64,000 nt of DNA. Source: Amycolatopsis cihanbeyliensis. GTDB taxonomy: Bacteria; Actinomycetota; Actinomycetes; Mycobacteriales; Pseudonocardiaceae. Below the pieces are notes generated by a model. That model did no database searches, was not told where the DNA came from, and was given only the letters and a program-made list of their open reading frames with translations. Shown here one piece after another: positions 28,598-36,676 of the stretch. A program made the position numbers and the translations under genes. Location: positions 5,738,001 through 5,802,000 of the forward strand of contig NZ_VFML01000001.1 in NCBI RefSeq assembly GCF_006715045.1, read 5' to 3'. Position 1 is the first letter of the stretch. The number at the start of each line of letters is the position of its first letter.

Positions 28598-28643
28598 GCC
28601 GACTCCCTGGTTGGCCACGCCGCCGTTACCGGCGGTCGTTGCT

Positions 28644-28672
28644 GACACGGAGCGGGGGGTGGCGGCGGTTCA
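28644..28672 (-). promoter_or_regulatory. Candidate ECF-type autoregulated promoter
   Basis: On the minus strand TGAACC (28667-28672) and CGTGTC (28644-28649) are 17 bp apart and resemble ECF promoters (GGAAC and CGTC). It lies 47 bp upstream of the chosen sigma factor start. Confidence 0.4.
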
Positions 28673-28703
28673 AATCCTCGCCCGGTACTCGGGGAAGCGC
28701 AGG

Positions 28704-29975
28704 TCAGCTCGTGGTCTCGGCGAGCCTGCGGGCGAGGTAGCGTCGCTCCGCCTCGGTGCCGGCGAGTTCGATGGCCTCGCGGTACCTCCGCGCGGCCTCC
28801 GCCGCCCGCCCGAGGCGGCGCAACAGATCGGCTCGGGTGGCGGGGAGGAGGTGGTAACCGGCCAGCTCGCCGGAATCCGCCAGCCGCTCCACCAGCTCCA
28901 GTCCCGCCTCCGGGTGGTACATGCCCACGGCCACCGCCCGGTTCAGCTCGACCACGGGCGAGGGCGCCTCCCGCGCGAGCCGGTGGTAAAGCCCGGCGAT
29001 CTGCGGCCAGTCGGTGTCCGCCGCGGTCTTCGCGGTGGCATGGCAGGCGGCGATCGCGGCCTGGATCTGGTACGGCCCCGGGCGTGCCCGCCGCAGCGCG
29101 GCGTCCAGCACCTCGACCCCCTCGTCGATCGTGCCGGTGTCCCACCGATCACGCGGCTGCTCCTCCAGCGGTACCAGCTCTCCCTCGGCGTCGACCCTGG
29201 TCGCCCGCCGGGCGTCGTGCAGCAGCATCAGGGCGAGCAGGCCGCCCGCCTCCGGCTCGTCCGGCATCAGCTCGGTGAGCAGGCGGGCCAGCCGGATGGC
29301 CTCGGCGCAGAGGCCCCGCCGGATCAGGTCGGCCCCGGCCGTGGCCGTGTACCCCTCGTTGAACAGCAGGTACAGCACGCCGAGCACGGCCGCCGTCCGT
29401 TCGGCCAGCAGGTGGGCCGGCGGTACCCGGTAGGGGATACCCGCGTGCCGGATCTTGCGTTTGGCCCTGGTGAGACGTTTCGACATGGTCGTCTCGGTGA
29501 CCAGGAAGGCACGCGCGATCTCAGCCGTGGTCAGCCCGGCGAGGGTGCGCAGGGTGAGCGCGACCCGGGATTCGAACGCGAGTGCCGGATGGCAGCAGGT
29601 GAACATCAGGCGCAGCCGGTCGTCCCGCACTCCGCTGACCGCGGCCTCGCGTTCGTCGAGCCGTTCCGAGCCGGCCAGCAGCGCCGCCTCCCGCAGCCTG
29701 GCGGCGCCCACCGTGTCACGGCGCAACCGGTCGGTGGCCCGGTTGCGCGCCACCGTGGTGATCCAGGCACCCGGGTTGTACGGCACGCCTTCCTCCTGCC
29801 ACCGCCGCAACGCCTGCGCGAAGGCATCCTGCGCGCACTCCTCGGCAAGGTCCCAGTCACCGGTCGTCCGGATCAGTGTCGCGACGACCTGGCCCCACTC
29901 CTGGCGAAACGTCGCCGCGACGGCGTGTTCGACCTCGTGTGTCACCGTCCTGAACCGCTTCCTTCCCGCCGTCAC
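28704..29975 (-). CDS. ECF42-type sigma factor without a DGPF partner
   Basis: A 423-residue sigma factor with the long C-terminal extension that defines the ECF42 group. The sigma domains occupy about residues 1-190 (TTGDWDLAEECAQDAFAQAL and LTTAEIARAFLVTETTMSKR) and a TPR-like helical domain with YLLFNEGYTAT and ELNRAVAVGM follows. The start is GTG 29975 or GTG 29945 (MTHEVEHAVA). ECF42 genes normally neighbour a DGPF/YCII gene; here none is adjacent, whereas the second ECF42 gene at 40398 has one. Its immediate neighbour is a broken NmrA-like gene. Confidence 0.88.
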   Translation of the reverse strand: MTAGRKRFRTVTHEVEHAVAATFRQEWGQVVATLIRTTGDWDLAEECAQDAFAQALRRWQEEGVPYNPGAWITTVARNRATDRLRRDTVGAARLREAALLAGSERLDEREAAVSGVRDDRLRLMFTCCHPALAFESRVALTLRTLAGLTTAEIARAFLVTETTMSKRLTRAKRKIRHAGIPYRVPPAHLLAERTAAVLGVLYLLFNEGYTATAGADLIRRGLCAEAIRLARLLTELMPDEPEAGGLLALMLLHDARRATRVDAEGELVPLEEQPRDRWDTGTIDEGVEVLDAALRRARPGPYQIQAAIAACHATAKTAADTDWPQIAGLYHRLAREAPSPVVELNRAVAVGMYHPEAGLELVERLADSGELAGYHLLPATRADLLRRLGRAAEAARRYREAIELAGTEAERRYLARRLAETTS

Positions 29976-29987
29976 CCGGACGTGCCG

Positions 29988-30593
29988 TCAGTAGGACACC
30001 CCGACCTCCGCCCGTACCGCGGCCGGCTCCGTGGCCAACGCGAGCATGGCGTGTGCCAGGTCGGCGCGGGACAGGGAACGCCCGCCCGGCACGTTCCCAC
30101 CGATCCGCTGCCGGTAGTGCCCGGTGTGTGGGCGGTCCAGCAGCCGGGGCGGGCGCACGATCGTCCACTCCGTCTCGCTGCGGCGCAACTCGTCCTCCAG
30201 CACGCCGAGGTCGGCGTAGGCGTCCCGGAAGGCCCTGCGCACCATCGGGACGAGCAGGACCTTGCCGAGCAGCGGTTCGTCCTCGGGCAGCGGGCCGACC
30301 GGCACCGCGCTCACCACCACCAGCCTGCGCGTGCCGGTCTCCGCCATGGCGCGCAGGATCGACCGCACCGCCGTGCTGGCGATGTCGCCCTGCCGCCTGC
30401 TGGCCGCCAGCGCCGAGAGCACCGCGTCGGCGCCGTCCAGCGCGGGCCGCACCGCGTCCGGGTCGGCCACCTCGGCGGTCAGCACGGTGAGCGCCTCGTG
30501 CCGGACCGGTAGCCGCGCCGGATCGCGTACCACCGCCGTCACCTGGTGTCCCGCTTCCAGTGCCTGCCGTACCAGTTGCGTTCCGGTGCCGCC
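29988..30593 (-). pseudogene. NmrA-like NAD(P)-binding protein, 5' end deleted
   Basis: The frame encodes a Rossmann protein of the NmrA/SDR-like type (VTAVVRDP, RRLVVVSAVPVG, then RPPRLLD). Reading upstream of its first in-frame GTG (30542) the match continues through GGTGTQLVRQALEAGHQ, the second half of the nucleotide-binding motif, and then stops abruptly near 30593. The first beta strand and start codon are missing. Eleven bases further on, on the other strand, a TetR gene begins equally abruptly. A single deletion removed both 5' ends and the divergent promoter. A shortened product from GTG 30542 would lack the cofactor loop. Confidence 0.75.
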
Positions 30594-30604
30594 GGGCGGC
30601 CGAG

Positions 30605-30987
30605 TGTTCCGAGGCCGCCCTGTACAAGCATTTCGTCAGCAAGGAAGAACTCTTCGTGGTCGTGCTGCAGGAGCGGTTGCCCCCCCCGTCGGCACGTTGC
30701 TGGCCGAGCTGACCGCGGATCCCGGTGAGCGGTCGACGGCGGACTGCCTGGGCGATGTCGTCCGCGAGGCCACGGTGTTCTACGCCTCGACGGTGCCGAT
30801 CACCGCCTCGCTGTTCGCCGAGCCCTCCCTGCTGCGGCGCCATCGGGAGGCCATGCGGGAACTCTGTAAGTTCCAGCGGGCGTTCCTGAACCATTTCTGG
30901 ATGGTGCGGGAGGACCCCGCGGCGCTGGACGCGTTCGCCGGTGCGGTCGTTCGCACCGTGCTGGACGGCATCCACCCGGGGTCGTAA
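30605..30987 (+). pseudogene. TetR-family regulator, 5' end deleted and frameshifted
   Basis: The match begins in the recognition helix (SEAALYKHFVSKEELFVVVL) with no upstream helix-turn-helix or start. After ERLPP the frame shifts at a run of eight C residues (30680-30687): the protein continues as VGTLLAELTADPGERS to a normal-looking C-terminus (TVLDGIHPGS) in another frame. Six or nine C residues would restore the frame. Both lesions mark it as a pseudogene, although the C run should be checked as a possible sequencing error. The intact gene was probably divergent from the NmrA-like gene next door and its regulator. Confidence 0.8.
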
Positions 30988-30991
30988 CTAC

Positions 30992-31005
30992 ACCGACTAG
31001 TCGGT
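30992..31005. promoter_or_regulatory. Perfect 14-bp palindrome, TetR operator of the SMR locus
   Basis: ACCGACTAGTCGGT is a perfect palindrome 12 bp upstream of the TetR start codon at 31018. Position and length fit an autoregulatory TetR operator. Confidence 0.65.
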
Positions 31006-31017
31006 ACAGTAACTGCC

Positions 31018-31569
31018 ATGAGACCGAGTTCGAGAACCGCGATCCTGCGGGCAGCGGTGCGCTTGGCGGAGCGCAGCGGCATCGCCAGCCTCACTCTGGA
31101 CGCCGCGGCGCAAGAGGCCGGGCTGAGCAAGGGCGGGCTGATCTACCACTTCGCGGGCAAGGAGCAGTTGATGCTCGCCGTCGTCGAGCACATCACCGGC
31201 GCCTGGGACGAGGCGATGCGGTCGGCGCTGGGTAAACCGCTCGAGGAGGCCGGCCCCGCGGAGCGGGTGGTGGCCTACACCACCGTGGTGGCCGGGAGCA
31301 CGGCGAGCCGGGCGGATCTCGCCGTGCTGGTCGACTCCGTGCATGACGAGAACCTGCTCGCCCCGTGGCGTGCGTTGCTCACCAAGTGGATCGGCAGCCC
31401 ACTCGCCGAGCCGCGACCGGAGGAGGTGGACCGCGTGGTGGCCCGGCTGGCGGCCGACGGGCTGTGGATGGCCGAGGCGACCGACACCACCGCGTTCGGC
31501 TCGGGCGCGCGGGACGCCGTGGTCGCCAGGATCGGTGAGCTCGCCGGGTCGGGTGGGGGGCCGGCATGA
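31018..31569 (+). CDS. TetR-family regulator of the SMR efflux pair
   Basis: A 183-residue TetR-family protein. The helix-turn-helix LDAAAQEAGLSKGGLIYHF is at about residues 27-45, and the C-terminal domain is of the TetR_C_6-like type common next to small multidrug transporters. Its TGA overlaps the ATG of the first SMR gene (ATGA), so regulator and pump are translated together. The palindrome at 30992-31005 in front of it would provide feedback control relieved by a cationic drug. Confidence 0.88.
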   Translation: MRPSSRTAILRAAVRLAERSGIASLTLDAAAQEAGLSKGGLIYHFAGKEQLMLAVVEHITGAWDEAMRSALGKPLEEAGPAERVVAYTTVVAGSTASRADLAVLVDSVHDENLLAPWRALLTKWIGSPLAEPRPEEVDRVVARLAADGLWMAEATDTTAFGSGARDAVVARIGELAGSGGGPA

Positions 31570-31913
31570 ACAAGTGGGTCCTGCTGGCGGGTGCCATCCT
31601 GCTGGAGGTGATCGCCACCCTCTCGCTGCGGGCGATGGATGGCTTCGCGCATCCGGGCTGGCTGGTCGTGGTGGTACTGGGGTACGGCGGCGCCTTCGTG
31701 CTGGTCGCCAGGGTGCTCGCGGCCGGGATGCCGGTCGGGGTGGCGTACGGCATCTGGGCGGCCTCCGGGGTCGCGCTCACCGCGGTCGCCGGGGCGGCGA
31801 TCTTCGGGGACGACCTGACCTGGCTGATCGGCGCCGGGATCGCGTTGGTGATCGGTGGGGTGCTGCTGGTGGAGATCGGCTCGCAGCGGGCTTCCGGAAG
31901 GGGCGGCGCATGA
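31566..31913 (+). CDS. Small multidrug resistance (SMR) efflux protein, first subunit
   Basis: A 115-residue four-helix membrane protein of the EmrE/SMR family. The essential membrane Glu is in LLEVIATLSLRA near residue 14, and the conserved GMPVGVAYGIWAASGVALTA loop-helix 3 region is present. The gene follows its TetR regulator with an ATGA overlap and precedes a second SMR gene, so the two probably form a heterodimeric pump of the EbrAB/YkkCD type. A 72-bp block is identical in both genes. Confidence 0.9.
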   Translation: MNKWVLLAGAILLEVIATLSLRAMDGFAHPGWLVVVVLGYGGAFVLVARVLAAGMPVGVAYGIWAASGVALTAVAGAAIFGDDLTWLIGAGIALVIGGVLLVEIGSQRASGRGGA

Positions 31914-32086
31914 CACCCCTTGGGTCAACCCGCGGCCGTCACGGTGACCACAGAGCGCGCACTCGGCCGGAGGCCCCGCTGTCGGGGCGGCGGGGCGCGT
32001 GCCCTGGTGGCCATGCGCTGGGTCGTGCCGGGCGCCCCGTCGACACGATCGCGGACGCGCGCGAAGCCGCGAAGGAGCGAGCATGA
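31910..32086 (+). other. Spacer between SMR genes with a doubly overlapping short frame
   Basis: Between the two SMR genes an ATG at 31910 (ATGA with the first SMR stop) opens a 58-codon frame ending in a TGA that overlaps the ATG of the second SMR gene. The predicted peptide is Arg- and Gly-rich with no recognisable domain, and its composition looks like non-coding GC-rich sequence. It may serve only to couple translation, or be chance. No other gene was seen here. Confidence 0.3.
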
Positions 32087-32412
32087 CCTGGCTACTGCTC
32101 GGCTCGGCCATCACACTGGAGGTGGTGGCCACCCTCTCGATGAAGGCCTCGCACGGTTTCGCCAGGAAGGCCTGGATCGCGCCGGTGGCGCTGGGTTACC
32201 TCGGCGCCTTCACCCTGCTGGGCGCGGTGCTCGCGGCCGGGATGCCGGTCGGGGTGGCGTACGGCATCTGGGCGGCCTCCGGGGTCGCGCTCACCGCCCT
32301 GCTCGGCCGCGTGATCTTCCGGGAGCCACTCACCTTGCTGATGGCGTCCGGTGTGGTCCTGATCGCGGGCGGGGTATTGATCATCGAACTCGGTGCGCAG
32401 GCCGCGCACTGA
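32083..32412 (+). CDS. Small multidrug resistance (SMR) efflux protein, second subunit
   Basis: A 109-residue four-helix SMR protein. The membrane Glu lies in ITLEVVATLSMKASHGF. The ATG at 32083 follows GAAGGAG. It pairs with the SMR gene at 31566. Residues around GMPVGVAYGIWAASGVALT are encoded by DNA identical to the first subunit (32226-32297 equals 31712-31783), while the rest has diverged. This suggests gene conversion or strong constraint. Confidence 0.9.
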   Translation: MTWLLLGSAITLEVVATLSMKASHGFARKAWIAPVALGYLGAFTLLGAVLAAGMPVGVAYGIWAASGVALTALLGRVIFREPLTLLMASGVVLIAGGVLIIELGAQAAH

Positions 32413-32700
32413 CGTAAAGGGCGGCGATACCGACCTTTTCCGAACGGCTTCCCCTGCCGATTCCGGACACCAATGGTGTGGTGCCGTTGGTTCCTTTCGG
32501 GGAGAGAGTGGGTACTAATCCGGTCGCCCGATCAGAGCAATAAACACGCTCCAACGCAGGATCTACTACCCGCGTTTCACCTGTTCGCGTTCAAATGTGA
32601 AACTTTTCGCCACACTTGCCGGAACAAGGTGTCCGGTGGGCCGTCGCGTGCCATAGTCGGCGATACCTCGAACGTCGACAGCTCAGGGGGTTTGCTGATC

Positions 32701-33408
32701 ATGGAAGGTAGCGGAGTGGGCGAGTGCGTCGGGACGGATTCTCGCCGCCCCTTTCTGGATCGTCTTGACCGCAGGTCCAGCGAGCAACTCCGCGGCCTGG
32801 GCACCCCGCAGCGGTTCTACCGGGGGGACGTACTGATGCGGCAAGGTGAGCCCGGCGAGTTCGTGATGCTGCTGACCGACGGCCGGGTGAAGATCACCGG
32901 GCAGGGCCGGGAAGGATCCACGGTCATCCTGGACTTCGGCATCCGGGGCGATCTGTACGGTGAGATCGCGGTCGTGGCCGGCGGTACCCGGCTCGCGGAC
33001 GTGGTCGCCATGGGGCCGGCCGAGGCCAGGCGGATAGCCGCCATGGAGTTCCACCACTTTCTCGAGCAGTATCCGAACGCGACCAAGGAACTGTTGGTCA
33101 GTACCGCGCGGAGATTCCTGGTGGCACAGGCGCAGCGCAAGGTGCCGCGAAAGGCGACTCCGCTCAGTCGGGTGGCCGAACGGCTTTCCTACCTGGTGGA
33201 CATGTGTGGGGTGGCGACCCAGCAGGGCTGGCTGATCGACATCCCACTCAGCCAGAGCGAGCTCGCGCAGTTCGTTCCCCTCGGCCGAACCGTCGTGGCG
33301 GAGGCGCTGGAAAACCTGCGCACCCTCGGCGTGATCACCAGTTCCCGGATGACCATCGTGGTGACCGACCGGGACAAGCTGGATACATTACACCGGCAGC
33401 AAGTGTGA
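32701..33408 (+). CDS. Crp/Fnr-family transcriptional regulator
   Basis: A 235-residue regulator with an N-terminal cyclic-nucleotide-binding-like domain (about 25-140; DVLMRQGEPGEFVMLLTDGR, then GDLYGEIAVVAGGTRLADVVA) and a C-terminal winged helix (PLSQSELAQFVPLGRTVVAE). The glycine-glutamate region (YGEIAVV) and RLADVVA resemble a phosphate-binding cassette but not the canonical RSA motif. The start is ATG 32701. A cyclase-like gene follows at 33539, and a TGTGA-N6-GCACA site overlaps this gene's stop codon. Together they suggest a small cyclic-nucleotide circuit. Confidence 0.88.
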   Translation: MEGSGVGECVGTDSRRPFLDRLDRRSSEQLRGLGTPQRFYRGDVLMRQGEPGEFVMLLTDGRVKITGQGREGSTVILDFGIRGDLYGEIAVVAGGTRLADVVAMGPAEARRIAAMEFHHFLEQYPNATKELLVSTARRFLVAQAQRKVPRKATPLSRVAERLSYLVDMCGVATQQGWLIDIPLSQSELAQFVPLGRTVVAEALENLRTLGVITSSRMTIVVTDRDKLDTLHRQQV

Positions 33409-33419
33409 CGTAGAGCACA
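33404..33419. promoter_or_regulatory. CRP-like binding site upstream of the cyclase-like gene
   Basis: TGTGACGTAGAGCACA matches the CRP pattern TGTGA-N6-TCACA at nine of ten half-site bases, and the flanks extend it to GTGTG/CACAC. It overlaps the stop codon of the Crp-like gene and is 119 bp before the cyclase-like start. It is probably the target of the Crp-like protein. Confidence 0.55.
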
Positions 33420-33538
33420 CCTAATGACGCGAGATTACCTGCCGATATGTTCGGCGGCGAACAGAACTCTCGCCGGCTACTCGACAGACTTCTCATGCCA
33501 CTGATCGAGTACCGCGCCGGTAGCAGGGGGAGAGCTTC

Positions 33539-34345
33539 ATGTTTCCGCTGACCTCCAGTCGATACAACGCTCGGTCGCACGCCGTTCTGGCCGTCGACAT
33601 CGTGGGCTCCTCGCAGGCCACCGACGACCTGCTCGATCCGATGAAGTCCGAGATGGAACACCGCGTGGCCGAGGCGCTGTGCACCGTGGGACTGGCGTGG
33701 AGCGATGCCCGGCACTTCCGGGAGACCGGGGACGGTGTCATGCTGGCGTATCCGGAGCAAGCGATCGGTCAGGTCGTGGAGGTGGTCTTCCATCTCGACC
33801 ACCTGATGCGTTCGCGCAACCGGTACGCGCGGACACCGATGCGGGCGCGCGTTGCGGTGCACTGTGGACCGATGGCCGAGAACCACCGGTACCACCGGAC
33901 GTACATCACGCTGACCCGGTTGCTGACCGCGGGAACATTCACCGGCGCCGTCGCGCACTGGTGCCGGCTCGACCCGGTGGGGGAGAAGTTCGGTGCCGGC
34001 GTGGTGATCTCCCAGCAGGTGTGGCGCAACGTGGTCGAGCCGTTCGCCGTGGCGCTGGTACCGCCCGCACGGTGTGCCCAGATCACCGCCGTCGCCGCCG
34101 ATTTCGTGGACAACGCGTGGATCCATTTCCCCGGGCTCGACGCCGAAGCGGCGCTGGCGGACATCGGCGTCGAGCGTGCCGCCGCGCGACCGTCACGGGA
34201 AAGTGCGACCGGACTGGACGGTTTCGTCACCGGGCCGGCGCCGCCCACCGGCTGCGATGTCGTGTCACTCGCCGGTTCGCCGTTGCCGGGGCTCAACGGC
34301 AGCCACGCGTTCCCGGTTCCCCGGCAGTCGGACGAGGGAGCCTGA
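33539..34345 (+). CDS. Class III nucleotide-cyclase-like protein
   Basis: A 268-residue soluble protein with an adenylate/guanylate cyclase-like domain in the first 190 residues. The two metal-binding Asp are visible: one in AVDIVGSSQ (near residue 19) and one in ETGDGVMLAY. The segment TYITLTRLLTAG aligns with the family's VNxAxRL helix: the Arg is kept but the transition-state Asn appears to be replaced, so cyclase activity is uncertain. The ATG at 33539 has GGGGGAGAG upstream. It follows the Crp-like regulator and its likely operator. It ends next to a long hairpin. Confidence 0.75.
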   Translation: MFPLTSSRYNARSHAVLAVDIVGSSQATDDLLDPMKSEMEHRVAEALCTVGLAWSDARHFRETGDGVMLAYPEQAIGQVVEVVFHLDHLMRSRNRYARTPMRARVAVHCGPMAENHRYHRTYITLTRLLTAGTFTGAVAHWCRLDPVGEKFGAGVVISQQVWRNVVEPFAVALVPPARCAQITAVAADFVDNAWIHFPGLDAEAALADIGVERAAARPSRESATGLDGFVTGPAPPTGCDVVSLAGSPLPGLNGSHAFPVPRQSDEGA

Positions 34346-34352
34346 GGGGGGA

Positions 34353-34398
34353 GTGAATGTTCCGGGTGATACCAGCCAGGATCGCCCGGAACATTCAC
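34353..34398. terminator. Long bidirectional hairpin between convergent genes
   Basis: GTGAATGTTCCGGG at 34353-34366 pairs perfectly with CCCGGAACATTCAC at 34385-34398 over an 18-base loop. It starts 7 bp after the cyclase-like stop, and its right arm contains the stop codon of the convergent alkene reductase gene, so it probably serves both. Confidence 0.75.
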
Positions 34399-35507
34399 GG
34401 CTGGACCCGCTCCCATGCCGCCTGGGAGGCGAGGGTGACATCCGGCTTCAGCATGGTGCCGTCGAAATCCCGTAGCGGATCGCCTGCCGCCACCTTGCCC
34501 GGCCAGTCCGGGTTCGCCAGCGCGCCCCTGCCGATCGCGACCAGGTCGGCGTGCCCCTCGGCCAGCACGGACCGGGAGGTGTCCGGCACGTGCATCCCGC
34601 CGTTGGCGATCACCGGAAGTCCGGTCACGGTGCGGGCGAGGCGGCTGATCGAGACGCCGTTGTCGAGCGTCGCGGTCGCCATCCAGGCCCGTCCCTCGCT
34701 GGCCAGGTGCAGGTAGTCGGCGCCTGCCTCGGCGACCGCGTGGAAGATGGTCTCGGCTTCGGTCGCATCACCCGGCCAGCGGTAGTCCGGATCGTTGACC
34801 TTGGTCTGGGAGAGCCGGATTCCGACCGGGAAACCCGCGCCGACGGCCGCGCGAACGGCACGCAGCACCTCGGTCGCGAACCGGACCCTGCCGGCCGCGT
34901 CCCCGCCGTAGCGGTCCGTACGCAGGTTGGTGTAGGTGGTCAGGAACTGGTCGATCAGGTACCCGTTGGCGCCGTGCACCTCCACCCCGTCGAAACCGGC
35001 GGCCTTCGCGTGTGCCGCCGCGGCAGCGAACCCCGCTGCCACCCTGGCGAGGTCCGCCACCGAGGCCGCCGCGGGGAGCGCGAACGGGCCCTCCCCGCCG
35101 TACGCGGGCATCCTGGCTCCCTTTGGCGAGACCGCCGAGGGGCCGATCGTGCCGGTGATGTGGTTGTTGTGCTGGGAAAGCGCGCCGGCGTGCATCAGCT
35201 GCAGCACGATCGCAGCCCCTGCCTCGTGCACCGCGTCGGTCACCCGCCGCCAGCCGTCGAGCTGTGCCGCCGTCACCATGGCCGGTTGGTCCGGATACGC
35301 CTGGCTGTACTGCTCGTCGGTGTAGGTTCCCTCGCTGATGACCAGCCCGAATCCGCCGCGTGCGAAACGCCGGTAATACGCGGCCATTTCGGCCGTGGGA
35401 ACGCCGTCGCCACGGGTGCTGACCCTGGACATCGGGGCGACGGCGACCCGGTTGGACAGCTCGATGTCGCCGAGCCGCACCGGTTTCAGCGCGGGATGCA
35501 TCGACAT
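34395..35507 (-). CDS. Old-yellow-enzyme-family alkene/enoate reductase
   Basis: A 370-residue FMN-dependent flavoenzyme of the OYE/NemA family reducing activated C=C bonds with NAD(P)H. The barrel motifs are RVAVAPMSR at the N-terminus, GVEVHGANGYLIDQFL in the active-site strand, and IANGGMH and DLVAIGRGALANPD for FMN phosphate binding. The substrate-binding His-Asn pair appears as HGAN. The start at ATG 35507 (MSMHPALKPV) has AAGGAG upstream. It is convergent with the cyclase-like gene. Confidence 0.93.
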   Translation of the reverse strand: MSMHPALKPVRLGDIELSNRVAVAPMSRVSTRGDGVPTAEMAAYYRRFARGGFGLVISEGTYTDEQYSQAYPDQPAMVTAAQLDGWRRVTDAVHEAGAAIVLQLMHAGALSQHNNHITGTIGPSAVSPKGARMPAYGGEGPFALPAAASVADLARVAAGFAAAAAHAKAAGFDGVEVHGANGYLIDQFLTTYTNLRTDRYGGDAAGRVRFATEVLRAVRAAVGAGFPVGIRLSQTKVNDPDYRWPGDATEAETIFHAVAEAGADYLHLASEGRAWMATATLDNGVSISRLARTVTGLPVIANGGMHVPDTSRSVLAEGHADLVAIGRGALANPDWPGKVAAGDPLRDFDGTMLKPDVTLASQAAWERVQP

Positions 35508-35776
35508 TCGTGACTCCTTGATGCGCGAACGGATACGTGATTCAACGGAACGGACAGCCCTCGTGGTGTCGTCGTCTTTCGAAGTTTCGGCCCGCCCGTC
35601 CCTTGCGCACAAGTACGGTCTTTGATGTGCCGTAGTACCATTGTGGATACCGTGAGGGTTATTCAGAACGACCCAGCGACCGCGGTCCGTCAGGCCCGTG
35701 CGAGCGGTCGTTGCAGGTCATCGCATGGGTGACGCGCATTGCGGACCTGAATGACCCGACGTGGAACAAGGCACCT
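35508..35776. other. Spacer without a recognisable gene
   Basis: These 269 bp lie between the reductase start and the 3' end of the MBL-fold gene. The first part holds the reductase leader. No coding frame with a family match, and no strong hairpin, was seen. Confidence 0.4.
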
Positions 35777-36577
35777 TCAGGCCGGTTCACCGGCGAGTTC
35801 GAGCCATTCCCCAGGCGGCAGGATCACGCTGGTGACGCCCAACTCGGCGGTGTGCCGCTGGAAGGTCTCCTCGGGATCGTCCACCTCGACGTAGCGCGGC
35901 GGCATGTGCAACGCCCGGTAGTGAATCGGGACGGCACGGTGGGCGCCCAGAATCCGGGCCGCGACCGCGGCCTGTCGCGGATCCATCGCGGCGGCCAGTG
36001 GGCTCGGCGGTTGCAGGTGCGGGAAGTCGACCACCGCGCCGTTGATCGGCAGGAACGCGGCGTCGAATGGGCCGTAGCGAGCGGCGATCAGCCACCACAT
36101 GCCGTGGAACATCGTGTCCCCGCCGTGAAAGATGCGTGTGCCCTCCGCCTCGATCACCCAGTTGACCTGCGGGTCGCCAAGGCCGTCCACCGCGGGGACG
36201 GCGGTGACCTCGAACGGGCCTGACCGGTGCCGCTCCCAGTCGCCGACCACCCGTGACGTGAGCCGTTGCTCGGTGAAGCCGGACTCGGCGCGCGCGGTCC
36301 ACACCACCTCCTCCTCGCCGCCCCGAGCGGGCGGTGGGCGCAGGACGGTCGCGTCCGCCCGTACCGCCGCGGCGATCGCCGCCGGGTCCGCGTGGTCGGC
36401 ATGCAGGTGGGTCACCAGCGCCAGGCGCGCGTTACCCGGCCGGGAGACCGGGGGGAACTGCCCCTCCAGGTCCCGTACCGACAGTAAGGGGGTGGTGTCC
36501 TCGATCAGGTCCACCACCGCCGTCTCGTCCCCGGCCTCGATCTCCAACCCGGACCAGCCGAGCCTCCGAATCCGCAT
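35777..36577 (-). CDS. Metallo-beta-lactamase-fold hydrolase
   Basis: A 266-residue MBL-superfamily protein of the UlaG-like/L-ascorbate-lactonase-like branch. The zinc motif HxHxDH is THLHADHADP; further metal ligands are in FHGGDTMFHG and PIHYRALHMPP. The ATG at 36577 is the family-like start (MRIRRLGWSGLEIE). The substrate is not predictable. It is divergent from the TetR gene at 36677, which probably represses it through the imperfect inverted repeat at 36628-36660. Confidence 0.85.
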   Translation of the reverse strand: MRIRRLGWSGLEIEAGDETAVVDLIEDTTPLLSVRDLEGQFPPVSRPGNARLALVTHLHADHADPAAIAAAVRADATVLRPPPARGGEEEVVWTARAESGFTEQRLTSRVVGDWERHRSGPFEVTAVPAVDGLGDPQVNWVIEAEGTRIFHGGDTMFHGMWWLIAARYGPFDAAFLPINGAVVDFPHLQPPSPLAAAMDPRQAAVAARILGAHRAVPIHYRALHMPPRYVEVDDPEETFQRHTAELGVTSVILPPGEWLELAGEPA

Positions 36578-36627
36578 CGCTTGCCGCCCTTCGATCGGTC
36601 GTCCGTTCCCGCGGGTCAATATAGCGA

Positions 36628-36660
36628 CCGATCGTTCGTACGCCAAATGCGAACAGTCGG
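36628..36660. promoter_or_regulatory. Imperfect inverted repeat in the MBL/TetR divergent spacer
   Basis: CCGATCGTTCG (36628-36638) and CGAACAGTCGG (36650-36660) are inverted copies matching at 9 of 11 positions. They lie 16 bp before the TetR start and are the likely operator for both divergent genes. Confidence 0.45.
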
Positions 36661-36676
36661 ACGCTAAACTGGGAGC

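Noticed and set aside
32602..32620. TGTG...CACA element upstream of the Crp-like gene as a CRP site
   Set aside because: The half-sites are 11 bp apart rather than the 8 bp expected for TGTG and CACA, and the inner bases do not match.
34395..35612. Longer alkene reductase start at 35612
   Set aside because: The extra 35 residues are charged and unlike the family; ATG 35507 has a Shine-Dalgarno sequence and the normal N-terminus.
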